From Flammeovirga pectinis (GTDB lineage: Bacteria; Bacteroidota; Bacteroidia; Cytophagales; Flammeovirgaceae), in assembly GCF_003970675.1 (NCBI RefSeq), contig NZ_CP034562.1, positions 2,232,001-2,296,000 of the forward strand: a DNA stretch of 64,000 nucleotides, read 5' to 3'. Under the pieces are notes generated by a model, which saw only the letters and a program-made list of their open reading frames with translations, had not been told where the DNA came from and made no database searches. Position numbers and translations under genes: made by a program. Positions 17,595-25,893 of the stretch are shown here, in pieces. Positions within the stretch are counted from its first letter, which is position 1. Each line of letters begins with the position of its first letter.

Positions 17595-19649
17595 TTAAAA
17601 CCATAGTATTGTGAACAATGAAAGCAACAGAAATAATGACCATGCAATCATACTCTGCGTCCTTTCTCCTTGTGGTTTTCGAAATAAATCTCCTAATAAC
17701 CATAAGAATTTTGTAAAATAAAGTACTATTCCATCCACAATATATTTATCAAACCATGCTAAAACGTGTCCTAAGACTACATTGAAGACAGCAAATAATT
17801 TCACAAAAAAATCAATAACTTTATCATCAAAGCCTCTTACAAATTCAGATGTACCTATTGCTACTTTAACAAAGCCTTCATCAGCATGAGGAATACCATC
17901 TAAACTTCTTGCTACAAATAACACCGATAAGACGCTATTTCTATACAAGTTTTGAATATAAAAAAAGTTATAAGATACTTTAAACAAGAACCCTTGTTTA
18001 AAAGATTTTTTAAAATTCAATAATCTCCCTTTAAAATAGATTAAATAGGCTAGTCCTCCACCTAAACAAATCATACTAATAGATAATACTATAGTAATAA
18101 TGTGCACAGAATGGTGATCTAAAGTTGGGATAGAAAGTGAAGTCTGAATCCAACTTTCTGAGGTATTAAATGGTGATAGAACATAGAAAAACCATACAGA
18201 CAGTGAACCTAATAAAAGTATTGGTAAATACATTCTATTACCAACCTCATGAGGCAATACTAAGCACTTCTGACACACTTTATGTTGTGCAATACCTAGC
18301 TCACCAAAAAAGACTTTATATAAAACTCTAATTGAATAAAATGCTGTTAAAGCTGCTGCTCCAAAACCAAGAAAGGCAAGTAATTGCCAATATATACCGT
18401 CATTGGTTGCTTTTAGTAAAACTGATGATAATAAAGCATCTTTTGATAAGAACCCTGATGTAAATGGCAAGCCAATTAACGCTGCCAAAGCGATTGAGAA
18501 GCCTATAAACGTTTTAGGCATATATTTTCTCAAACCACCCATCCATCGTATATCTTGGGGATCAAAACCTTTACAAATATCACAAGAAACTTGATGCATA
18601 CTATGTATTAAAGCTCCTGCTCCTAAGAATAACCCTGCCTTAAAAAATGCATGTGTAGTTAAATGAAAGATTGCTGACTCTGGATCTCCAACGCCTATAG
18701 CAAGCATCATATAACCTAATTGAGAAATTGTTGAATATGCTAATATTCTTTTTATATCATATTGAGAAAGTGCTGAAAATGCACCTATAAATGCAGTTAA
18801 ACCACCTACCCCGGCAATAAACATCAAAACATCTTCAGGCAAAAAGAAGAAACATCTTACCAATAAGTAAATACCTGCTGCAACCATCGTAGCTGCATGG
18901 ATTAAGGCAGACACAGGTGTTGGACCTTGCATTGCATCAGGTAACCAAACAGAGAATGGGATCTGAGCAGACTTACCCATTGCCGCTAAGGTTACTCCAA
19001 TAGCAGCAATCAATATAGTTGTATTTGACAACATTGAGATATCAAACTGCTCTATTATTGCATGAAGACTAAGTGTACCAAATTGTGCATATAAACAAAG
19101 TAGTGCTACCATAAAGCCAGCATCACCTACTCTATTTACAATAAAAGCCTTTTTTGCTGCTTTTACAGCTGCCTCTTTTTCTCTCCAAAAACCAATTAGC
19201 ATATAAGAACAGAAACCCACTAATTCCCAAAAGAGGTAAATTAATACTAGGTTGTCTGACAATAATACACCATACATTGAGAATGTAAAGATATTTAAGA
19301 GTGTAAAATATCTTTTATATTGAGGATCTCCCTGCATATATGCAGAGGAATATACATGCACTAATAAAGAAACAATGCTTACCATACTAAGTAGTAAAGC
19401 ACTTAACTTATCTATTGATAAAATAGCATAGAAATAATTATCTCCTAAGAAAAACCATTCTTTAGAAATAAAGACATTTTGCCCTGACCATACAAGTGCA
19501 AAAATTACGATACTACAAATTGCACTAATACCAATCATTAAAGAAGCAATTTTATCTGCCGCTTGATTAGATTTTCGTAATGATAGTATTAAGGCCCCTA
19601 GTAACGGGGAACAAACTGCAATTGAAATTATGATTTGTAAAAAGTTCAA
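17595..19649 (-). CDS. nuoL: NADH-quinone oxidoreductase subunit L
   Basis: The distal antiporter-like subunit of complex I, 684 residues. WELVGFCSYMLIGFW, GKSAQIPFSVWLPDAMQGPTPVSALIHAATMVAAG and AYSTISQLGYMMLAIG are diagnostic. GLPFTSGFLSKDALL follows. The C-terminal region contains the long lateral helix and ends with an extra membrane segment (SMIAWSLFLLLSLFTILWF). It is 35 bp downstream of nuoK. A CDICKG / CQKC cysteine pair occurs in cytoplasmic loops; its meaning is unclear. Confidence 0.97.
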   Translation of the reverse strand: MNFLQIIISIAVCSPLLGALILSLRKSNQAADKIASLMIGISAICSIVIFALVWSGQNVFISKEWFFLGDNYFYAILSIDKLSALLLSMVSIVSLLVHVYSSAYMQGDPQYKRYFTLLNIFTFSMYGVLLSDNLVLIYLFWELVGFCSYMLIGFWREKEAAVKAAKKAFIVNRVGDAGFMVALLCLYAQFGTLSLHAIIEQFDISMLSNTTILIAAIGVTLAAMGKSAQIPFSVWLPDAMQGPTPVSALIHAATMVAAGIYLLVRCFFFLPEDVLMFIAGVGGLTAFIGAFSALSQYDIKRILAYSTISQLGYMMLAIGVGDPESAIFHLTTHAFFKAGLFLGAGALIHSMHQVSCDICKGFDPQDIRWMGGLRKYMPKTFIGFSIALAALIGLPFTSGFLSKDALLSSVLLKATNDGIYWQLLAFLGFGAAALTAFYSIRVLYKVFFGELGIAQHKVCQKCLVLPHEVGNRMYLPILLLGSLSVWFFYVLSPFNTSESWIQTSLSIPTLDHHSVHIITIVLSISMICLGGGLAYLIYFKGRLLNFKKSFKQGFLFKVSYNFFYIQNLYRNSVLSVLFVARSLDGIPHADEGFVKVAIGTSEFVRGFDDKVIDFFVKLFAVFNVVLGHVLAWFDKYIVDGIVLYFTKFLWLLGDLFRKPQGERTQSMIAWSLFLLLSLFTILWF

Positions 19650-19684
19650 ATAGTTTATTTGTTGACTAGTTCTTGTTTACTTTT

Positions 19685-19993
19685 TTAATCTTCTTTTAGT
19701 GTATTGATTTTATGCAAATCAATTGATCTAAAATATTGAAATAGCTTAATAATTAATGCTAGAGCTACACAAACTTCTGCAGCCGCAATTACTATTACAA
19801 ATACGGCAAAAACATTGCCTTCACCTAGACTTGCGTCTTTCTGAGCGAATGCTACTAAGTTAATATTCGCTGCATTAAGCATCAATTCTACTCCCATAAG
19901 AGCTACAATTGCACTTCGTTTGGTAAGAGCAACAGCAAGTCCTATACTAAATAGAAATGCTGACCCTAACATATAATATGAGAAAGGTATCAT
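19685..19993 (-). CDS. nuoK: NADH-quinone oxidoreductase subunit K
   Basis: The 102-residue subunit has three transmembrane helices. GVELMLNAANINLVAFA is the signature containing the conserved membrane Glu of NuoK/ND4L, and VIVIAAAEVCVALALII carries the second conserved Glu. It begins the nuoK-L-M-N run. The gene immediately upstream is not nuoJ but a short protein of unknown function, so subunits A-J must be encoded elsewhere. Confidence 0.97.
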   Translation of the reverse strand: MIPFSYYMLGSAFLFSIGLAVALTKRSAIVALMGVELMLNAANINLVAFAQKDASLGEGNVFAVFVIVIAAAEVCVALALIIKLFQYFRSIDLHKINTLKED

Positions 19994-20042
19994 AATATTG
20001 ACTTATTTCAGAAAGCAAATATGCTGTTAATATTAAGAGAAT

Positions 20043-20519
20043 TCAAATAAAAGCAGGGATTCGTGCTAATATTTCTTCTTTAGGGAGGTCTTTAATTATA
20101 ATTTTCTCAATTTCCATCCCTTCTTTTAATTGTTCAAGCTTTTTTTGATGATCAATTGCAACAACTCCAATAGGTGCACAAATACCATCATAAGATCTAC
20201 CTGTTTCATTATTCATTATAAACATCAACCTATCCGAAACTTGATAAGTATTTGCTCCTATAAATGACAACACACCCATTCTATGCAAATTTTGACCAAA
20301 ATCAATTCTTGTTAAAGGGCGATCTGAAAAATGTACATAATCTACTTTTGGAGCAAATTTTAAATAATTACCCTCTATAACATATTTTATAGGCCAATTG
20401 TTATAAATATTTGAAGAAACAAGACCTTCAAAGCGCTTGACTGCTATCTCAGACCCTTCTGAAAATAAAAAAACATCTATAATATTATTATTACTAATTG
20501 TAAACTCTGCAATCTTCAT
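20043..20519 (-). CDS. Hypothetical protein, 158 aa
   Basis: Not recognised. A soluble protein without signal peptide or membrane segments, beginning MKIAEFTISNNNIIDVFLFSEG and ending DLPKEEILARIPAFI. Alternating hydrophobic/charged stretches suggest a beta-rich fold followed by a short helical tail. It lies 49 bp upstream of nuoK on the same strand, in the position normally held by nuoJ, and is separated from the OmpR-type regulator by a terminator. It may head the nuo transcript; no functional link can be shown from sequence. Confidence 0.65.
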   Translation of the reverse strand: MKIAEFTISNNNIIDVFLFSEGSEIAVKRFEGLVSSNIYNNWPIKYVIEGNYLKFAPKVDYVHFSDRPLTRIDFGQNLHRMGVLSFIGANTYQVSDRLMFIMNNETGRSYDGICAPIGVVAIDHQKKLEQLKEGMEIEKIIIKDLPKEEILARIPAFI

Positions 20520-20560
20520 TTGTTAGATTTTTCATAAAGCTACTAAGAAAATAAAGACAT

Positions 20561-20594
20561 AAAAAAACCTGACAGTATATTAATACTATCAGGT
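20561..20594 (-). terminator. Terminator after the OmpR-family regulator
   Basis: On the minus strand a stem ACCTGA-x-AGT / ACT-x-TCAGGT (one mismatch) with an AT loop is followed by seven T residues. It lies about 20 nt after the regulator's stop at 20616. Confidence 0.8.
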
Positions 20595-20615
20595 AATTTT
20601 AGTTAAAACTATTTA

Positions 20616-21323
20616 CTAGTCTTGAACTAGGAATTTAAATCCGATACCATGAACATTTAAAATTTCAATAGTAGGATCATCTTTTAAATATTTTCTTAGA
20701 CGAGACATAAACACATCTAAACTACGTCCTTTGTAGTAATCATCATCTCCCCAAACTTCTTGTAAGATATACTCACGTTTGATTAATGAATTACGGTGAC
20801 GGTGTAAGAATCTTAACAATTCAGCTTCACGCGTAGTTAATTTTCTAGTATCATCACCAATATTTAATTTTTGGTAAGGGAAGTCTAATAAGTAATTACC
20901 AATATGAATCTCATGTGGATCATCTTCATTACCTACTTCAACTTTAGGCTCACTTTTTTGTCTCTTTAAAATTACCTCAATACGAAGTAATAATTCTTCA
21001 ACATTTACTGGTTTAGTAACATAATCGTCTGCTCCGATTCTAAATGCTTTGATTTTGTCTTTCGGCAAATTGTTCGAAGACATAAATAAAATCGGAATGT
21101 ATGGATCTTTTGCTCTAATTTCTTCAGCTAATGTATAACCATCCTTGTGAGGCATCATGACATCCATTATGATTAAATCATAATCAGCTTTATCATATTC
21201 CTTAAGTCCTTCTACCCCGTCTTCCGCATGGTTAACAGCGTATCCTCTGATATCAAGATATTTTTTTACAAGAGATGCTATAATTCTGTCGTCCTCTACA
21301 AGAAGAATTTTAACTGCGTCCAT
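20616..21323 (-). CDS. OmpR/PhoB-family response regulator
   Basis: A 235-residue DNA-binding two-component regulator. The receiver domain (1-120) has the acidic pair in LLVEDDR, phospho-acceptor Asp54 in LIIMDVMMPHKDG, and the conserved Lys in YVTKPVNVEELLLRI. The C-terminal winged helix (about 140-233) includes KLTTREAELLRFLHRHRNSLIKREYIL and RSLDVFMSRLRKYLKDDPTIEILNVHGIGFKF. It resembles the RprY-type regulators of Bacteroidota. No partner kinase gene is adjacent, so it is either an orphan or served by a kinase elsewhere. It is monocistronic, judged by the terminator. Confidence 0.94.
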   Translation of the reverse strand: MDAVKILLVEDDRIIASLVKKYLDIRGYAVNHAEDGVEGLKEYDKADYDLIIMDVMMPHKDGYTLAEEIRAKDPYIPILFMSSNNLPKDKIKAFRIGADDYVTKPVNVEELLLRIEVILKRQKSEPKVEVGNEDDPHEIHIGNYLLDFPYQKLNIGDDTRKLTTREAELLRFLHRHRNSLIKREYILQEVWGDDDYYKGRSLDVFMSRLRKYLKDDPTIEILNVHGIGFKFLVQD

Positions 21324-21478
21324 AGTATTTATATATTAATTAAGTTTTCGTTAATGATCTTTTTCGTTGACTTTTATTCTCTAACGCAATAATATTATCC
21401 AGGTTTTATAAAACAAGTTTAAACAAATGTTAATTGCGTAAAAAATGTTATAATACAATTTTTTCTTGATGATATTCA

Positions 21479-22561
21479 TCACTCTTCTTCATTGAAGTAG
21501 ATCATGTAATAATGCTGATTTCTTTCCGTATCGTATCCTTTTTCAATGTTTTGCTCATTTCCCGAAATGGTGATATTTATCTTCTTATCTAATTTGATAA
21601 TACTTTTAAATTCTTTTTTCGATTTACGAACAGCTTCCTTAGATACCTTAAATTCTTCGAATAATGGTATTTCTCTCTTTTCTTGAAAGTCAACCTTATA
21701 TTCTTGGAATGCTTCAATTGCTTCGGACTCCTCAATTACATTATTTTCAAAATCTACTACATTGAAATCTTCTTTATCATTAAAGAATTTCATAGAGCGA
21801 TTTAATAAATCTATCTGTGCTGGTTTTTCAACCGCGTGTTCTTCATTAAAAACTTCTTCCACAAAACCTTTACATAAGTCAAGGTAATTTTTTGTGTGGT
21901 AGAAGTTATCTTCTCTTGGTCTTAATTGTAAGTAAGATTCTTTCCAATATAAAGCTTCTACAGATTTAGTCGGACTGTCTTTCAACATCACCTTAAAACC
22001 CTTATCTTCTTCTGTTTGGAAGATCAAGCAACCTTTATCTAGTTTTTTGACACTTACACCTTCGTTCTGTTCTAGTTCAAAGCTCCCTATGTCAGTCTTT
22101 TCTCCAACTTTTAAGAACATCTCTTTATGTTCTGCTTTAAAAAGGCCAATCGCATCAACAAGATCTCCATCTACAACACAATCTTTTAACATCGCCACAA
22201 AAAATTCACCCCCTTTAATTCTTGGGTGAGTTGATGCTTGATATAAAAGTTTTGACATTTCTCTAGATTGAGTCATGAATTGCTCGAATGGATTTGAGAA
22301 GATCGCTTCTGCAGCTTCAAACATTTCATTATCCCTCAAAGATTCTTTTTCTTCAGGTGTATCGAAATGATACATTGGTCCTGGTTTAAAAGATCTTAAG
22401 AAATAATCCATTACGGATTTATATAAAGGGCTAAAATTTTCAAGTTCTATCTCAAAATCAGCCAATTCTATAGGTTCCTCTTGTGTCTTATTTCCTACTT
22501 TATGAATGACTAACTGAGTCAACTTGGCATTAGACAAGTCGAAGGATTTTATTTTACTCAT
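21479..22561 (-). CDS. NdpA/YejK-type nucleoid-associated protein
   Basis: A 360-residue soluble protein. The N-terminus LTQLVIHKVGNKTQEEPIELADFEIEL and the central HPRIKGGEFFVAMLKDCVVDGDLVDAIGLFKAE match the NA37/NdpA nucleoid-associated family (PF04245) as it appears in Bacteroidota. The C-terminal part holds a charged region and ends YMIYFNEEE. The role is presumed to be DNA binding in the nucleoid; the biochemical function is poorly known. It is a single gene. A perfect 23-bp palindrome lies 26-48 bp upstream of the start, so local regulation is likely. Confidence 0.82.
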   Translation of the reverse strand: MSKIKSFDLSNAKLTQLVIHKVGNKTQEEPIELADFEIELENFSPLYKSVMDYFLRSFKPGPMYHFDTPEEKESLRDNEMFEAAEAIFSNPFEQFMTQSREMSKLLYQASTHPRIKGGEFFVAMLKDCVVDGDLVDAIGLFKAEHKEMFLKVGEKTDIGSFELEQNEGVSVKKLDKGCLIFQTEEDKGFKVMLKDSPTKSVEALYWKESYLQLRPREDNFYHTKNYLDLCKGFVEEVFNEEHAVEKPAQIDLLNRSMKFFNDKEDFNVVDFENNVIEESEAIEAFQEYKVDFQEKREIPLFEEFKVSKEAVRKSKKEFKSIIKLDKKINITISGNEQNIEKGYDTERNQHYYMIYFNEEE

Positions 22562-22586
22562 GCTATTTTTTAAGGGAAGACTCTAC

Positions 22587-22609
22587 TGTTTTTCTACGGT
22601 AGAAAAACA
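22587..22609 (-). promoter_or_regulatory. Perfect 23-bp palindrome in the promoter/5' UTR of the NdpA-like gene
   Basis: The arms TGTTTTTCTAC and GTAGAAAAACA (11 nt each, no mismatch) are separated by one G. The site begins 26 bp upstream of the start codon at 22561. Immediately upstream on the minus strand is TAGACGTTTG, a loose -7-like element, so the palindrome would cover the transcription start. It could be an operator for a dimeric regulator or an RNA hairpin in the leader. Confidence 0.6.
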
Positions 22610-22732
22610 AACGTCTACAATATTAACACTTTGAAACTACAATGTTTGCATGAGAAATCAAAAAAAAACACACACAGATATTAACATTTTATTATGTTAA
22701 TGACTAAAGTCCTGATCTATCCTCTATTAACA

Positions 22733-22776
22733 AAAAAGAGTCTCCTTTTTCTTAGGTGAAAAAAGGAGACTCTTTT
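22733..22776 (-). terminator. Strong terminator after the P450 pair
   Basis: A long stem (AAAAGAGTCTCCTTTTT paired with its complement) encloses an 8-nt loop. T/A runs lie on both sides. It lies 22 nt after the stop codon at 22798. Confidence 0.85.
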
Positions 22777-22797
22777 GATTTATTATCTATTTTTTAT

Positions 22798-24273
22798 TTA
22801 GATCGATACCTTTTCTTTTGTCAAATTAGATATAGAAACTTGTTTTCTCTTCTTTAAATTAACAGCAAGATTCTCAGGGCTCATTGTAAAAGCAAACTTC
22901 TCTTTTATATCTTCTTTAGGTACAGATAAAGTCAGTTCAAACTTTTTAAACAATGTTACAGCAAATAAAATCATCTCCGTTTCTGAAAGAAATTTACCTG
23001 GGCAAAATCTAGGACCACCTCCAAATGGCATGGCTACTTCTGCTTTGTGTTTCCCTGTAAATGGACAGCCACCTGTAGTTTCTTTAGCTGAAAGCCATCT
23101 TTCTGGAATAAATTCTGCTGCATTCTCAAAATTATCATCTGACAATGCTCCTACTCTTAATTGCGTAAGAACAAATGTATCTTTAGGTATCAAAAGATCT
23201 CCTACAACAACATCTTCATTTGCTTGAAAATACAAACTTGGTGAAACTGGTTTTAATCTTAATACTTCTTTCAAGACTGCAGAAAGGTATTTAAATCTAG
23301 CTACTTCCTCAAATGTTGTAATCTGTTCTTTCTCACCTAGAACCTCCTTTATTTCATTGTATACTTTGTTTTGTAATTCATTATCAGAAGCAATAAAATA
23401 TGTTAACCAAGAAAGTGAATTTGCTGTGGTGTCTTCTCCTGCTAACAACATGGTATAAATATTACCAAATATTTCATCCCAAGTAAATGGATTTTCTTTA
23501 TCTTGAGACGCTATTAATGCTTCAATAAAGTTTGATGGATTCTCTTTTAATGACGGGTCTTTCTCTAGGTTATTTTCTGCTTTTTTTATAAACTCTCCAA
23601 TTGTAATTTTCAAAGCATCCATAGATTGATCTAACCCTTTATCTGAAGATGATTTTATATACCTCCATATTGGTAATGGGCTATTTACACGTTCGTTTAC
23701 TTTCGGGAAAATTTTAGCAATATGATCTTGAATTTCATTTTCATGATTTTCAACAGTGTTCATATCGTAACCAAAGGCAAGGTTAGTTGTTACATCTACC
23801 GTAGCACGAGTAAAATCGTTAGATATTTGATACTTCGTAACTTCATCTATCAAATTACTTTCCCAAAAATTATCCAATCGTTCTGCAACTTTCACTATTT
23901 GAGGAAAAAATGATTTTACATTTTTGTTACTCAATGCTTGTTGCGTAACCTTTCTATGCTTTATCCATTCTTCACTTTCTGCAGTAAATACTCCATAAAA
24001 GCCAACCTCTTCAATTATCTCCGCCATTTTAGAAAGTCTCCTAAACTTGGTTGGGCGATTTTTAAGAATATTCGCATTATTTTGAGGGTTGGAAGAAATT
24101 AGAATCTTTTTCCCTAAAAAATTGACAAAAAAGAAGTCACCAAATTCCTTCGCCCATTTTTCATAATATAAATGAATTTGTTCTCTTTCAATTTGAAATA
24201 GGTTTCCAAATAATGGAATTCCTTTAGGACCTTTTATGTCTGTAATAGTTCTTGTATAATCTTGATTTGTCAT
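22798..24273 (-). CDS. Cytochrome P450 (second of tandem pair)
   Basis: A 491-residue haem-thiolate monooxygenase. Motifs in order: proline-rich start KGPKGIPLFGNLFQ, I-helix LLAGEDTTANSLSW, K-helix ExxR in KEVLRLKP, the PERW region FIPERWLSAKE, and haem-binding FGGGPRFCPGKF with axial Cys424. There is no N-terminal membrane anchor, so it is soluble and needs separate ferredoxin/reductase partners, which are not nearby. It follows its paralogue by 44 bp with no terminator between them, so the two form one operon. Both resemble class II-style bacterial P450s acting on long-chain or hydrophobic substrates; the substrate is unknown. Confidence 0.95.
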   Translation of the reverse strand: MTNQDYTRTITDIKGPKGIPLFGNLFQIEREQIHLYYEKWAKEFGDFFFVNFLGKKILISSNPQNNANILKNRPTKFRRLSKMAEIIEEVGFYGVFTAESEEWIKHRKVTQQALSNKNVKSFFPQIVKVAERLDNFWESNLIDEVTKYQISNDFTRATVDVTTNLAFGYDMNTVENHENEIQDHIAKIFPKVNERVNSPLPIWRYIKSSSDKGLDQSMDALKITIGEFIKKAENNLEKDPSLKENPSNFIEALIASQDKENPFTWDEIFGNIYTMLLAGEDTTANSLSWLTYFIASDNELQNKVYNEIKEVLGEKEQITTFEEVARFKYLSAVLKEVLRLKPVSPSLYFQANEDVVVGDLLIPKDTFVLTQLRVGALSDDNFENAAEFIPERWLSAKETTGGCPFTGKHKAEVAMPFGGGPRFCPGKFLSETEMILFAVTLFKKFELTLSVPKEDIKEKFAFTMSPENLAVNLKKRKQVSISNLTKEKVSI

Positions 24274-24317
24274 AATAGTAGTATTAAAAAAATAGTTGAT
24301 ATAAATCGATTACATGA

Positions 24318-25766
24318 TTATTTAAATTTCTTCTCTTTGGGTGTTATCTCTACAAAAAGATTCTTTGGAGACATTGTAAATGCATACTTTTCAATTATCT
24401 CTTTCTCAGGTACAGATAATTTAATATCAAAATTTTTCATCATTGTGATGATAAAAACGAGTATCTCTGTTTCTGCTAATAATTTACCTGGGCAAGTTCT
24501 TGTACCTCCTCCAAAAGCTTTTAATGCTTTTTCGTTGTGTCTGCCTGTAAAAGGACATCCCTCTTCTTTTTGCATCCATCTTTCTGGTAAAAAATCTTGA
24601 GAATTTTCAAAATGATCTTCAGACCTTGCTGATTTACTTAACTGTGTAATAATTAAGCTATTTTTAGGGAATAAAACATCACCTATCACCACATCTTCAT
24701 TTGCTTCCATAAACAAATTTGGACTAGCAGGTTTCATTCTCATAGCTTCTTTAATCACTGCAGATGTATATTTAAACAACTTTAGCTGATCAAATGATTT
24801 AAGTTCAACGTTTCCCGCTAACAAATCACTTATTTCTTTTTGAACTTTAATTTGAACATCCTTTTTTGAAGCTAAGAAGTAGCTCACCCATGAAAGAGTA
24901 TTTGATGTAGAATCTTCTCCTGCTAACAGCATTGTATATAAGTTCCCAAAAATCTCCTCCCAAGTATATGGATTTTCTTTATCTTGAGAAGCCAACATTG
25001 CTTCTAGAAAGTTAGAAGGGTTTTCTAAAAGTTCAGGGTTATCTTCAATTTTTTGATTTGTATTCGAAATAAAGTCACCAAAGAAAGACTTGATATGTGC
25101 TAAAGCTTGATCAAATTCTTTATCAGATGTTGTTTTAATATATTTCCAAAAAGGTAAAGGTGAATTAATACGCTCATTTATTTTAGGAAAAATCTTTGCA
25201 ATCTGCTCTTGAGTAGGATCCGTTTTATTATTGATCGTGTTCATGTCATACCCAAAAGCAAGCAGTGTGGTAATATCAACAGTTATTCTCATAAAATCAT
25301 GCATTATTTCATGATTCTTATTCTGAGAAGAAGCTATTAATGTATTCCAATATTCTTCTAACCTATTGGCTACAAGAACAATTTTCGGGAAAAATGATTT
25401 TACATTCTTACTATCAAGTGCTTTTTGTGTGACTTGTCTTTGTTTTTTCCAAACATCTCCTTCAGCAGAAAAAACACCATCAATGCCTACATTTTCTATC
25501 ACTTCGGCCATTTTAGAAAATCTTCTAAACTTAGTTGGTCGATGTTTTAATATGAAATCGTTATTTATTGGGCTTGTAGATACAACTACCTTTCTTCCTA
25601 AAAAATTTAGTGCATATAATTCTCCAAATTCATCGGCCCAATCTTCATATTGATTATGAATCTTTATTTTATCTAACTGAAATAAATTACCTACTAAGGG
25701 TAACCCTTTTGGTCCTTTTAAATCGTTTATTGTTTGTTTATAATGAACGTCCTTTGTTAGTTCCAT
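24318..25766 (-). CDS. Cytochrome P450 (first of tandem pair)
   Basis: A 482-residue P450, paralogous to the downstream gene over its full length. Motifs: KGPKGLPLVGNLFQ, I-helix LLAGEDSTSNTLSW, ExxR in KEAMRMKP, FLPERW, and FGGGTRTCPGKL with axial Cys425. The CPFTG motif before the haem loop and the INERINSPLPFWKYIKT segment are shared with the paralogue, pointing to tandem duplication followed by divergence. It begins after a terminator that ends the hut transcript, so the pair has its own promoter. No redox partner gene is adjacent. Confidence 0.95.
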   Translation of the reverse strand: MELTKDVHYKQTINDLKGPKGLPLVGNLFQLDKIKIHNQYEDWADEFGELYALNFLGRKVVVSTSPINNDFILKHRPTKFRRFSKMAEVIENVGIDGVFSAEGDVWKKQRQVTQKALDSKNVKSFFPKIVLVANRLEEYWNTLIASSQNKNHEIMHDFMRITVDITTLLAFGYDMNTINNKTDPTQEQIAKIFPKINERINSPLPFWKYIKTTSDKEFDQALAHIKSFFGDFISNTNQKIEDNPELLENPSNFLEAMLASQDKENPYTWEEIFGNLYTMLLAGEDSTSNTLSWVSYFLASKKDVQIKVQKEISDLLAGNVELKSFDQLKLFKYTSAVIKEAMRMKPASPNLFMEANEDVVIGDVLFPKNSLIITQLSKSARSEDHFENSQDFLPERWMQKEEGCPFTGRHNEKALKAFGGGTRTCPGKLLAETEILVFIITMMKNFDIKLSVPEKEIIEKYAFTMSPKNLFVEITPKEKKFK

Positions 25767-25833
25767 GAAGAGGGATATGAGATTAAGATAATTTCTGATT
25801 AAAAACGTAAATTATCACAAATGAAAAGAAATA

Positions 25834-25872
25834 AAAAGAGCTAGACCTATATTTAAATTGATCTAGCTCTTT
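25834..25872 (-). terminator. Terminator of the hut operon
   Basis: The 11-nt arms AAAGAGCTAGA and TCTAGCTCTTT (25834-25844 and 25862-25872) are perfect complements. It lies 22 nt beyond the hutI stop and before the first P450 gene on the same strand. Confidence 0.82.
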
Positions 25873-25893
25873 ATTTAATTCTATTTATAAAAT

